Source: Candidatus Altimarinota bacterium
GTDB lineage: Bacteria; Patescibacteriota; Gracilibacteria; BD1-5; UBA2023
Assembly (NCBI GenBank): GCA_013268835.1
Contig: JABFSX010000004.1
Location: 310,001-374,000 of the forward strand
Length of the DNA: 64,000 nt
Direction: 5' to 3'
In this document: piece by piece, positions 9,670-20,304 of the stretch
Layout of the letters: every line of letters begins with the position of its first letter
How positions within the stretch are numbered: position 1 is the stretch's first letter
Program-made: the position numbers and the translations under genes
The notes under the pieces: generated by a model
The model's input: the letters and a program-made list of their open reading frames with translations, nothing else
The model's database searches: none
What the model was told of the DNA's origin: nothing

Positions 9670-9951
9670 ATGAGTACAGCAGGTACAAAACGATTATTCG
9701 TTGGAAACGTTCCTTTCCGCATCGATGCACAAGATCTTCGTGCATTATTCGAAGAAGTTGCTCCAGTAACAGACTTTTTCTGGCCAACTGACCGCGAAAC
9801 AGGTCGTAAAAAAGGTTTTTGTTTTGTTGACGTAAATGAAGCTGATATGGCTGCAGTTATCGAAGCAATGAATGGTAAAGAAGTTGAAGGTCGTCAACTC
9901 GCAGTTAACGAAGCTCAACCTCGTGAGGAGCGTCCAGCTCGTCAATACTAA
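9670..9951 (+). CDS. RRM-domain RNA-binding protein
   Basis: A 93-residue single RRM protein like the small cold-inducible RNA-binding proteins of cyanobacteria. RNP2 is RLFVGNVPF (residues 8-16) and RNP1 is KKGFCFVDV (about 47-55), with the aromatic residues for RNA stacking present. A short Arg/Glu/Gln-rich tail follows. No TGA codons are used and codon choice looks optimised (CGT, GTT, GAA), which suggests strong expression. The start is ATG 9670 since an upstream extension is a hydrophobic run outside the RRM fold. A strong terminator follows. Confidence 0.93.
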   Translation: MSTAGTKRLFVGNVPFRIDAQDLRALFEEVAPVTDFFWPTDRETGRKKGFCFVDVNEADMAAVIEAMNGKEVEGRQLAVNEAQPREERPARQY

Positions 9952-9968
9952 TCTTAAAAAAGTATTAG

Positions 9969-9999
9969 AAAATCCCTCTGAATTTCAGAGGGATTTTTA
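9969..9999. terminator. Bidirectional terminator
   Basis: AAAATCCCTCTGAA paired with TTCAGAGGGATTTT and flanked by A and T runs, between the convergent RRM and tag genes. Confidence 0.92.
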
Positions 10000-10008
10000 A
10001 TGACTTAA

Positions 10009-10575
10009 CTATTTCTCTTTCCGAAAACAAGTATCAATATGATCATCTACCATTCCTATTGCCTGCATAAAAGCGTACATAATGGTAGAGCCTATAAATG
10101 ACATTCCCCTTTTCTTTAGATCTTTTGATATTTTCTTGGAAATATCAGATTCAGTAGGAAAATCATATATTGTCTTTCCCGAATTTATTTGGGAATTTTT
10201 ATCGATAAAATCCCAGAAATAAGTATCTAAACTCCCGAACTCTTGTTGTATCTGAAGTGTCACAATTGCATTTTTCCTCACTGAATATATCTTGAGACGA
10301 TTACGAACCACTCCTGGATCTAAGAGTATTTTCTCGAGTTCCACATCAGTCATAATTGCGATCTTCCCAATATCCCAATTATGGAAATATTTACGATAAT
10401 TCTCCCGTTTTCTGAGTACAGTAATCCAAGAGAGTCCTGCCTGTGCTCACTCAAGAGTTAAGAACTCAAAAAGAATAGAATCATCATGAACGGGAGTTCC
10501 CCATTCATTATCATGATATGCAACATAGAGTGGATCCACTCCACACCAAGGACAACGGATTATATTTTCATTCAT
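10009..10575 (-). CDS. tag: DNA-3-methyladenine glycosylase I
   Basis: A 188-residue Tag-type glycosylase removing 3-methyladenine from alkylated DNA. The family start CPWCGVDPLYVAYHDNEWG is intact, followed by LEGAQAGLSWITVL (Gly from TGA) and KRENYRKYF. Zinc ligands are visible: Cys near the N-terminus, His in YHDNEW, and the C-terminal His and Cys in HIDTCFRKEK. Start taken at ATG 10575. It is the last gene of a tight four-gene operon (gatA, lepB, phosphatase, tag) with gaps of 4-11 bases. Confidence 0.95.
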
Positions 10576-10579
10576 ATTC

Positions 10580-11239
10580 CTATTTCAAATATTCTATAAC
10601 ATCTTTCATATTCCCATCCTTGCCGAGCTTCACAGCAAAACCTCTTTCTTCATCCGTAAATCCAAGGGAAATCTTTGGATTTTTTATTACCTGAGTATCT
10701 TCAGTATTGTCACCCAAAAGAATAACATCATCAGAACCATGTTCAAACTCGATATCAATAGTCTTATCAAGAGGACATGTTATTGAATCTTCTTCTACCC
10801 ACATAACAATACCTTCTTCTAAGATAAGTTCATTTCCGAATACAATCTCTGGGATGTAATTATAACGTTTTTGGAACCAAGTTGTAACAAAATTAGTAAT
10901 CCCTGAAGTTACAATCACTAGTGGAATATCTTCAGCTATAAGATAATCGAGGAATTCTCGAACTCCTTCTCGTGGAGCAAAATACTGATCATTCATCACT
11001 ACTTGATCAATCTGATCTTGAGTCAATCAATACGTAACAAAGAGCTCGGCATGGGACAAAAACCACTTTTCAGTCATTTCAATATTTCCCTCTTTTTCAA
11101 AATGAATATTTGCATCATAGAGATTATTTCTATCTGAAATATATTCTTCACCAAGTAACCCACTTTTAGCAAAAATAGACCAAGTCGTTGGCATATCAAA
11201 AGTTGTGAATGTCTTTGAAAAATCTGAAATTATAAGCAT
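10580..11239 (-). CDS. HAD-superfamily phosphatase related to pyrimidine 5'-nucleotidase (UMPH-1)
   Basis: A 219-residue HAD hydrolase. The order of elements matches UMPH-1/P5N-1: an N-terminal SDFSKTFTTF, a helical cap with EMTEKWFLSHAELF, then PREGVREFLDYL, VIVTSGITNF, and the acidic motif ILLGDNTED near the C-terminus. Motif I is Asp-Phe-Ser where active phosphatases have Asp-x-Asp, so the usual general acid (Asp8) is Ser. It may be a weak or altered phosphatase. The pyrimidine nucleotidase assignment is by resemblance; MtnX-like or phosphoserine-phosphatase-like enzymes remain possible. Third gene of the gatA operon. Confidence 0.75.
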
Positions 11240-11248
11240 ATGTAAAAA

Positions 11249-11776
11249 TTAATTACTAAGAATTTTTCCTGTTATTTGTGATTTTTTAATAAAATGAGCT
11301 GATACATCTTTTCCAAAACAATTTTGGAAACACTGTCTTGAATCGGCTGAATTCTGACGATTATCTCCCATAACCCAGTAAGAATCATCAGGAATTATAA
11401 ACTCTTTTTCTTCTATGTATTCAGGTAAAAATGTTTTTCAATCATTGGAATCTGAAAGATATGATTCTTTAATTTGTGAAAATTCAAAAGATCATATTCC
11501 TTGAATCTCTACTTGTCCAGAAGAAAAACGTATTGTTTCTCATGGAAGTCAAACAATTCTTTTTAGATAATATGATCTATGCACGTCAACTCATGGTTTT
11601 ACAATAACCACATCTCATCTATCAAAATTTTTACTTAATTTCTCAGCAATAAGATATTCTTTGTTATGATAATTTGGCTCCATAGATGATCCATTCATAA
11701 TGAATGGTGAGGCCACCAAAGTCCTGACAGATATAATCAAGACTATCATCGAAGTACCCAATAAGGAAATAAACAT
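11249..11776 (-). CDS. lepB: Signal peptidase I
   Basis: A 175-residue type I signal peptidase with one N-terminal membrane anchor (residues 1-20). Catalytic Ser lies in MNGSSMEPN (about residue 30) and the general base Lys in YLKRIVGLPGE (about residue 73, two Gly from TGA). Box E is MGDNRQNSADSR (about 135-146). It cleaves Sec-type signal peptides at the outer face of the membrane. The ATG was chosen because an in-frame TAA lies 11 codons upstream. The gene starts 11 bases after gatA. Confidence 0.93.
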
Positions 11777-11787
11777 AGAATAAACTA

Positions 11788-13221
11788 TTAAAATATTTTT
11801 GGTTTTTTACTTTCAATAATTCACTTCATTGCTTGTTCAATAATATGGCCTACCATAAGTACTTTTTCTTCTCCGAGTACTGGACCAAGAATCTGCATCC
11901 CAACTGGCAATTCGATAGAAGAATCATCTTTTGGTGACGCAAACCCAACAGGAATCGTAAGCCCAGGAAGTCATGCAAGTGATGCAGGAATCGTAAATAT
12001 ATCTTCAAGGTAGAGAGAAAGTGGATCAGATCACTTTTCTCCGATTTTCCATGCAACAGTTGGTGCTGTTGGTGTCACAATAACATCTACCTGAGCAAAT
12101 GCCTCTGAAAAATCTTGACGGATAAGTTCTCGCACAGCAGTTGCCTTTTTATAATATGCATCATAAAATCCTGATGAGAGTACGTATGATCCAACAAGAG
12201 AACGTCGTTGAATCTCATTTCCAAGAGCTTCTGATCGATTTTCAACAATATTTCCACCCGTTCCAGAAAGTGCACCATATCGAATTCCATCATATCGAGC
12301 AAGATTGGATGCTACCTCTGCTGGACAGATTGTATAGTATACCGAAACACCATGTTCTGTATGAGGAAGTGAAATCTCAATAACTTCTGCTCACATATCA
12401 CGAATATTTGCAATAGCATTATCTATAGCACTACGAACACCGGAATCAATACCGTCAATAAAATATTCTTTTGGTATTCCAACCTTGAGTCACTTGAGAT
12501 CTTGGCGTTTCCAAATATTTGAATCGATACTTACTGGAGCAGTGAGTGATGTGGAATCTTTAGAATCATAACCAGCAGTTACCTCATAGAGTAGAGCGGC
12601 ATCTTGTACTGTTCGAGTAAAATATCCGGGACAATCAAGGGAAGATGCCATTGCCATAACTCCATATCGAGAATTACGCCCATATCCAGGCTTGAATCCA
12701 ACCACTCCACACATACTTGCTGGCTGACGAATTGATCCACCAGTATCAGTTCCGAGAGCCGCAGGAACAAGTCAGGCCGCAACCGCTACAGCAGATCCAG
12801 ATGAAGAACCCCCAGGAATACGAGTCGTATCCCAAGGATTTCGAGCGGGACCAAATGCACTATTTTCCCCACTTCATCCCATTGCAAATTCATCCATATT
12901 TGTCTTACCAAAAGAAATGAATCCAGCTCATTTCATGCGTTCTGTAATGGTTGATTCATATGGTGGAATAAAATCCACTAACATCTTTGAGCTTGCTGTT
13001 GTACGAATTCCTGTTTCACAAAAAATATCCTTAATAGCGATAGGAAGGGATTTTTCTGAATCTCAAACAAAGGATTCCTCAGGAAGAGTATTGAATGCAT
13101 TCAGTTCAGAATTATATTCTTTTGTTCGCTCTAGAAAATAATTATATATTTCAGAAGTTGTGGTTTTTCAGTTTTTTACAAGTTCAGAAAGTTCGATAAG
13201 TGAGAGATTTTTGAAATCCAT
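11788..13221 (-). CDS. gatA: Glu-tRNA(Gln)/Asp-tRNA(Asn) amidotransferase subunit A
   Basis: A 477-residue amidase-signature protein, the glutaminase of the GatCAB complex that converts misacylated Glu-tRNA(Gln) to Gln-tRNA(Gln). The Ser-cisSer-Lys triad is visible: Lys in LPIAIKDIF (near residue 64), Ser in [12 protein letters not shown] and Ser in [12 protein letters not shown]. About ten TGA codons fall on glycines, for example [14 protein letters not shown]. The start [11 protein letters not shown] is typical; an in-frame upstream extension is AT-rich and unlikely coding. A tRNA-Gln gene is elsewhere in the window. First gene of the gatA-lepB-phosphatase-tag operon. Confidence 0.96.
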
Positions 13222-13410
13222 AAATTCAGTTGAATGAAGAGATAATAAGTTTATTTTATTCGCAAATAGATAATAATTCAGGGAAGATAAAAATCCATCT
13301 AGAACTAGATAATGCTTAATGCAAGCGAGTATAGTTAAAAAATAACTAAAAACAAGTTTTGACAAAATAATATAATAAGTACTATTACTAATATATTAAA
13401 CAATAAGCAT

Positions 13411-13692
13411 ATGAAAGAAATATTATGAGCTCCTACCTACTCTTTAGGTGAGGCAATGCGACAACCACCGTCTATTCCTAGTTATATTTTTGGACCAGAG
13501 ATGCAAGAGTGGTTAAAGAAAGAATGAGCAATTTCTGGCATAGAATATAGTCAGGAATGATTCTGGAAATGAAATATTTGATCTATAAAAAATCTACTTA
13601 ATTCTATTGTAGATCAAATCCAATGAAATATGATTCTTTACGGGGCCAATAAAATTGATACCATATCATCAGAAAGTATTGATGGTATTTAA
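13411..13692 (+). CDS. Hypothetical protein, 93 aa
   Basis: ATG 13411 to TAA 13690-13692, with five or more TGA codons read as Gly. The protein has a Pro-rich segment (MRQPPSIPSYIFGPEMQEWL, residues 16-35) and a C-terminal half of alternating hydrophobic and polar residues (IVDQIQGNMILYGANKID). No signal peptide. Its position is alone between gatA and hisS, on the same strand as hisS. I do not recognise it. Confidence 0.6.
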
Positions 13693-13757
13693 AAAAACCT
13701 TATAAGATTAAATTGCCTTTTTACTATTTTTGCATATACTCACTGTTATATTAACTC

Positions 13758-13790
13758 AACTCCCGATCTGTCCGACAGTTCGGGAGTTTT
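13758..13790 (+). terminator. Hairpin terminator upstream of hisS
   Basis: AACTCCCGA, a 12-base loop, TCGGGAGTT and T4. The stem contains only GC-rich pairs unlike the AT-rich surroundings. It follows the 93-residue gene by 65 bases and precedes hisS by 45 bases. A T-box was considered but no specifier or T-box sequence is visible. Confidence 0.7.
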
Positions 13791-13834
13791 AGAGGCTTTT
13801 TGGCTTTACACTTATAGACTATAACCTAATAATT

Positions 13835-15196
13835 ATGGAAATTCCTCCACGAGTCAGATGAATGCAAGATATATTCGGTGAATATCAACGATATTTTACA
13901 TTTCTCAAAAAAGTAGCTCGACATGAATTCAGAACGAATGGATTCACTCGTATTACTACCCCGATTCTTGAGCTCAAATCTCTTATTACTCATTCAACGG
14001 GTGATGGGTCTGATATTGTAACGAAAGAAATGTTTGATTTCACTGATAAGTGAGGACGTGAAGTTGTTATGAAACCTGAGAGCACTCCTGGAGTTATGCG
14101 AGCCTATCTTGAATCTATGCTTGAGGAACCACAACCAGTGTATCTCTACTATGTGGAACCTCATTTTAGATATGATCGTCCTCAAAAAGGGCGTTATCGT
14201 CAATTTCACCAAATTGGTGCAGAGATTATCGGTGAAATAGATCCAATACTTGATGCCAAAGCAATACATACTATGGCTCAAATTCTTGATGGACTTGGAC
14301 TTGCAAATACCTACACCATAAAAATAAATTCACTTGGTATTGCAAAAGAACGTGAAAAATACCTTATTGAACTCGCTTCATTTTTTGAAAATAAAAAACA
14401 TCTTCTCGATGAAGTTGATCTCACTCGTCTTGAAAAAAATCCACTCAGACTCCTTGATTCTAAAAATCCAGATGTAAGAGAACTTCTCAAGGTGGCACCA
14501 AAAATGACAGATTTTCTCAAGAAAGACTCCCTTGAATTTTACACAAAGGTAAAAGAATATCTCGATATACTTGGTATCAAATATGAAGAAGATCCTACTC
14601 TTGTGCGAGGACTTGATTATTATTCTCATACTGTTTGGGAACTCGTAGATGGATCTGGACGCACACAAGATGCATTTGGTGGTGGTGGACGATATGATAG
14701 TCTTGCAAAATCAATAGGATACAAAACAGAGGTTCCTGCTGTTGGATTTGCATTCGGTGCAGAACGTCTTATTGAAGCCATGATGGAACGAGGAGTACAG
14801 CTCAAAAACAAAGATAAAATACATCTCTATATTATGCAATTGGGTGATGATGCGAAAAAACTTGCCCTTCCTCTCAATATACAGGCTCGAAAAAAATGAC
14901 TCAATAGCCTTCTCGGTCTTGGAACTCCAAGTATCAAGGTACAACTCAAAAAAGCAAATCGGGTTAATGCACGATTTGTGATTGTAATTGGTATTATGGA
15001 GGCTAAAAAGATGGTATGTCAACTTAAAGATATGGACAAATGAACTCAGGTAGAGATGCCTCTTGATACAGTACTTGATGCTATTGTCGCTGAAGTTGGA
15101 ACAGAATCACTATCATTCTATCATCCTTCAAAAGATTTTATAATTACAGATACAGCACTTGATGCAGAATTAGTAAAAAAAATCACAGTAGATTAA
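13835..15196 (+). CDS. hisS: Histidine--tRNA ligase
   Basis: A 453-residue class II aminoacyl-tRNA synthetase. Signatures in order: PPRVRGMQDIFG at the N-terminus, motif 2 FRYDRPQKGRYRQFHQIGAE, the histidine-specific LVRGLDYYSHTVWE (about residue 256), FGGGGRYDSL and motif 3 AVGFAFGAERL, followed by the anticodon-binding domain. Four TGA codons (all Gly) split the gene under the standard code. The C-terminus is slightly longer than typical (about 420), ending in an extension of some 30 residues. Confidence 0.96.
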
Positions 15197-15213
15197 TTAA
15201 AAAAATAAATAAT

Positions 15214-15242
15214 AAAAACCCTGGGGAAACCAGGGTTTTTAT
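15214..15242 (+). terminator. Hairpin terminator
   Basis: AAAAACCCTGG, GGAAA loop, CCAGGGTTTTT. It ends hisS transcription and also faces the convergent secreted-protein gene. Confidence 0.9.
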
Positions 15243-15261
15243 TATAAGAGGTTTACTTTTA

Positions 15262-18096
15262 TTAATCCTTAGCTTGTTCAAAGCCTATAGGTGGTTCCAT
15301 ACGCATAAGTGGATTATATTCGATAATCACTGGATATTTAGCAAGATCATCTGTAGGAGTTGTGAATAGCTGTGGAAGGCTACTTGTATTTGTACATGAA
15401 CCCACGACACAAGTCTCTCAACCAATAATCAAACCATTTCCAAAAGGCTTACCACCGTATAGATAATACCGTCTAAGGTAGTTTAGATCATATTTTTGAG
15501 CATCAATTGGTGTCGAGCAGGAAATATTCAGAAGAGAAGGACATCGTATTGGATTCATTCGAGAACCACCAAGAGTATTTTCACTTACGATAGATCCAAA
15601 AATATGGAGCTGATTTTTTAATACACCAATATTACCGACTCCAATTTCATTGGCACCATCATAACTCATGATACTTCCATCAATTATATAAGTACCAACT
15701 ACATTGGTAACAGCTGGACTAATATATAGATTTCATCCATTTCCATTTTTATCTTTTTGTATTACCACCCCAAGAATGGAGTTTGAATTTGCATAAAACA
15801 TGTTTGTATCAATATATACATTTGCTCACTTTACTACAAGAGTTCTCTTTCATGAAATTCAAGAAGCAGGACTTAGGGTAAAATTTCATCAGGTTTTTTT
15901 CAATTGAATAATAGAAGTATCAGCTCATTTTTCAACAACACCTCATTGTGATCATGCTCCAGCAGGTAATGAGGTAAAATTAGTTATCGAACTTCATGCT
16001 GAAACTAGTTGCATATTTCTCGTTGCCATAGCCACAGACTGTGCTATATTATTTCGAACTACAGAACGAGTTAATCAACTAAATATACTTGTACTGTCAG
16101 CGAATTGTCCATCCACTATGGATGCAATTGTATTACTTGCAATAGGTCCGATTACCTTAGCACCTACCTGATTTCCAATATTTGTAACTATAGTACTAAA
16201 ATAATATGGTTTACCGATAACATCACCGTTATAGAGAACATTTTTCCCATCAAGTAAATATGAATAATGTGTAGATAATTGAAGACTTGATCCCGTTGAT
16301 ACAATTTTATTGGCTATTTGTTCAAGTTTTGTATATAGATCGGTGCCACCACTTCAAGGATTAACTGTCATAACAGATCTTGTAGGAGTTATAGGAGTTG
16401 TACTACTTGAAGTACTTCATCCAAAGAGATTGAAATCTCACACATTTGCACCACTAAATTCAAGCTGAAGCTGAATAGATGCTGGATCCACAGCACCAAG
16501 ACTATTATCATTGACATCAATACGACTCTGCTGCTCGGTACCCTCGATGAATCATCCATTTCTCAAATTTCAATTAATATCAGCCAAATAAAGTGGAGCA
16601 AAATAATGTTCAACTGGCTGATTTGACCCTACTGGAGCATCAAATGATTGGGAAAAGGTTTCATTGATACCAAGATCATCCGTAACAACAAGATTCATCG
16701 TAAAGCCAAATTCTGCCCATGGATCAGAAATTGGCTCACCCGATGCATAACCATTTTCAGTAGGAGTATATACCTTTATTTCTAGTGGGTATGAACCATC
16801 TGGGGAAGTTAGAACATTTGGAAAAGATTGTGTAGCACCAAAACTGAGATCTACAGAAACATTATTTGGAGCCATAACGAATACTGATGTTCCTGATGCT
16901 GTAGAACGAGTATATTGATTCAAAAACATTGAATTTATTATTCCTGAGAGATTCATCCTTATGTCTCTATTGATACCTGTTGCAGGAATAATAACATTAC
17001 CATAACCATCAGATATAGTTTGAATAAAGTTTCTTGGTTGACCATCAGCAACAGCAGAATCAAATTCTAAAGTATCCTGTGGATTTGTTGGTAAATAATT
17101 TGGATTTGCATATACATTATGTGGAATAATTTTTAGAGGGGCTGGTATAGATACACAGTTCCCTGCTTGATCACAAATCTTATCTATCAATATAGTTACT
17201 TCTCTACCACCAGTTATTGGATCGCGATCAATATCTACATTTGATACATCGGCAATATATGGATATACAAAACTATAAGGATCAGGAGTTACAAATGAAT
17301 CATAGCTAGATGGATCGCCATTTTTCTCGACACGATACCATACCTTCACTGGGGCTGCTGCATCATTGAAGCTAAGATTCAAATTTTGATTATCAGTAGC
17401 GAGGACATCTTGATCTGAAGTATCACTAAGATCACCCGAACTCGGTGGTGTTGTATCAATACGAACAACTCCATTTGCTGAAGAATTTGATGTCCAAGCA
17501 GTACAAATATTAAGTGCATTATCACGAGGACAGACCTCAAATGCATATGCATACCCATCAAGTCAAGTATAATTATAGGTATACAATGGACCTGGACCTG
17601 CAGCCACATTGGTGAGGGTTGTCAGAAGAGTAACTGGCGTTCCCTGTGCACCAGCAATTCGATAAACCCGAATATCATAATCCTTAAGCCCTGAGCCCCC
17701 CGTATCATTAGCATTCCACTTTAATGTAATGGTAGTTGTATTCTGCCAACCTCATGAGGCTGTAGGTGGTGCAAACTCGAGATTTGATGCGGTTGGAGAT
17801 GTTGAATCCCAATAATAACACTGCATTAATGGATGCACGATAGTAGTTACCTGAGCCTGACGATTCCTTCCATATGTGGCGGTTTCAAAATAAATTCATA
17901 AGCCACCCAAGGGTCACGTAAGATCTGCTAATGTTGGTCATATAGCATCTGGCAAAAGTGGTTCATCTTCAGGACAATTCGCTATTGAGATATTTTGCCA
18001 CTGAGGATTATACCATTTTGCATATATCTCATTGTTTCATAGAAAAAATGAAATACATACGATACCCAAAAATACTATTTTTATATTTGTTTTCAT
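15262..18096 (-). CDS. Large secreted surface protein, 944 aa
   Basis: ATG 18096 begins an N-terminal signal peptide (MKTNIKIVFLGIVCISFFLG). The mature part is beta-rich, Thr/Ser/Asn-rich, with a fibronectin-like segment around residues 115-215 (TLKWNANDTGGSGLKDYDIRVYR) and Cys pairs typical of exported proteins. The C-terminal region (about residues 745-850) shares a module with the 1477- and 769-residue proteins: Arg-Thr-Leu-Val-Val-x-Gly, GGNLYI, and a Leu-x-Ile-x-Gly strand. About 20 TGA codons are used. No sortase-type or transmembrane C-terminus is seen. Function is probably adhesion or envelope structure, by inference only. Confidence 0.85.
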
Positions 18097-18167
18097 AAAA
18101 AGAAATTTATATACCTTATAGTAACATATTTCTTAGTAAAAAAACAAATTTTTGAGTGTTATTTTGT

Positions 18168-18196
18168 AAAAATTAATGAATAACTCATTAATTTTT
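18168..18196 (-). terminator. Terminator-like hairpin after the radical SAM locus
   Basis: AAAAATTAATGA, ATAAC loop, TCATTAATTTTT. It lies just after the last gene of the 14-gene unit and before the start of the 944-residue secreted protein on the same strand. AT-only stem, hence weaker than other terminators here. Confidence 0.55.
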
Positions 18197-18202
18197 TATA
18201 TT

Positions 18203-20293
18203 TTAATATAAAAAGATACGTGTTTCTAAAAGCTGAAAAACAAATTTTGAGAAAATATCCTTATTTTCCTTTGATAGAGTATTCATATTGGCCTCCAATG
18301 AAATTTCAGAATTATACGTTGATAAAAAATCTTTAAAAAATGTTGGAACAATAATGGAACGATCACTTACCCAATTGTACAACTGAATATTTCCTTTTTC
18401 ATCTTCATCCATCCACTGATTCCCGAGAGCAACCTGAAAATATTGCTCCTTGATTTTCTCTAATCCCAAAGGAATAATGGCAATATTTTGCCTCCAATAT
18501 GTGAAATACGGATTCTCCCGATAGAGGCGTTTCATCAGATAAAATAGTGCCGTACGATCGATAAACGTCCAAAAATGAAATGCATCAATCGATCCAGGCT
18601 GAAACCATGATAAGAATTGGGTAATATGGACTTTCTGTGCTATCTGATGATAGAAATTAAAGTTTCTTGGAATACCATTTACCTGAAAATTGTAGTTCAA
18701 CGAAAAATCCGATGTTCCCTCTTGAATCACCTCAATCCCAAATCGTTTTGCCTGAGTGAAGTAGTTCGTTCCTCGCATCAATGAGAGTACGTTCGGTGTA
18801 CACGTATAGTGATGAAGTGTCTTGATATTCTGAATCAGGAATCTCGCATTCATAAGAGATTCCTCTTTCGTTTCAGTTGGAAAACCAAATATGGCATAGT
18901 TATGGAGTGCAATTCCAGAATTGTTGAAATAATGAATTATCTCTTGTTTCTTCTGAACTGAAATAGAACCAAGTCACTTGTTGATAGTCTGTTCCAATCG
19001 ATCAATCGCACTCTCAAGTCCGATTCCACAATATCGAGCTCATGACTGATAGAGCTTATCACAAAAATCCTGCGTATACGCGAGTTCGAATCGGGCTCGA
19101 AACTGATAGAGAATATGCATTCATTCCGCAATGAGCACATCAGCAAAGTATTCTATAACACCTGGATGAATCGCCTCATCCATAAAAACGACATGTACAA
19201 TATTATTTTTCTTCAGAAACTGAACACACTGATCTACATATTTCCGTGTTTGTTCGTCTTTCTCAGCACGGAAAGAATAGAGATGTGTGGAGTTGATAGC
19301 ACAGAAGTTGCACGCACTCCAATAGCACTTATACGGCAGCAACCTGAGAACAATACTTGGAGTTCCTGCAATCGGTGTAATATTCTGTTCTGAGAGATAA
19401 TACCTGGTAAAGTTCTCATAGAGTTCATTCTCATCAGGATTCCGAGAAGGTGGAATAAACTGTGTCTGATTCTCAGAATTGCGATGGATAATATTTTGTA
19501 TATCAGAATCACTCGGATCTCATCCATTTGAGAGCTTCTCTAAAAGGGCATTCATGGCGACTCCATAATCCTGATATACGAGAAAATAATCAAAATAATC
19601 GAATACATGAGGATTCTGTGAAAACGCCTCAACCCATTTTGTGAAATCAAACTGTTCATTTCCATGGGTCGCATCGATGATAATTGTGTTCCCATTTTTC
19701 TTGAGAATACTACAAATCATCAGTATTTGAAGGAGTTCCCCTGGCCAGAAAAAATCGATAATCACAATCGAATTATGTATGTCCTCGGCTTCCAGAATCG
19801 ACTTGATGAATCGATAGGGAGAATGAATTTCTCCTTCTTCTATGATCGACTCGATAAGGGAAATATCTGGATTATCACTATTGAAGTTCATACTCGAAAA
19901 TGTCACTCACTGAGCGAGATCGATCTTCCAATTCTTCTCAAAAACATTATGAAGCTTGATAAGTTCATTCATGATTCGGTAGCCAAAAATCACTTCTTCT
20001 GGTTTTGGTGGTTGATGAGAAAAACCTTGGAATATCTTCTTCACCGATTCCATAGACCCGAGCAAATATGAGAAATTCTTCAAGAAAAATTGATGAAAAG
20101 CAGTATGACTACCTTCTCATTTCAGCTTCAGGAAAGATTTCAGGAGATTTTTCGGAGAAAAAAGGAATTGCCAAAATTGAGGCGAAAGATGGATGGATTG
20201 GATTTTACTGTTTGATCCACGAGATGTTTTTGATTCAACAAAACTCGTATGATTGAATTTCGTGATGGGATGAATCTTGTATATCATTTTCAT
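18203..20293 (-). CDS. Radical SAM protein with B12-domain-like N-terminus
   Basis: A 696-residue protein. Residues about 1-75 could be a small winged-helix (RRE-like) domain. Residues about 135-300 form a Rossmann-like region (FFWPGELLQILMICSILKK) resembling the B12-binding domain of RiPP-maturing radical SAM enzymes, but the DxHxxG cobalamin motif is not evident. The 4Fe-4S motif is C323-x4-C328-x2-C331 (KCYWSACNFC), the spacing I associate with B12-type RiPP enzymes. Four TGA codons are read as Gly. ATG 20293 is 11 bases after the stop of the double radical SAM gene. It is the last gene of the locus. Substrate unknown. Confidence 0.8.
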
Positions 20294-20304
20294 AATTGGG
20301 AGAA

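Noticed and set aside
13693-13834. T-box riboswitch before hisS
   Set aside because: Only one hairpin is clear, and neither a specifier loop nor the conserved T-box sequence is visible; a simple terminator is enough.
20068-20256. Plus-strand frame MRNSSRK... over the B12-like radical SAM gene
   Set aside because: The minus-strand frame continues through this region to ATG 20293 and fits the operon spacing.
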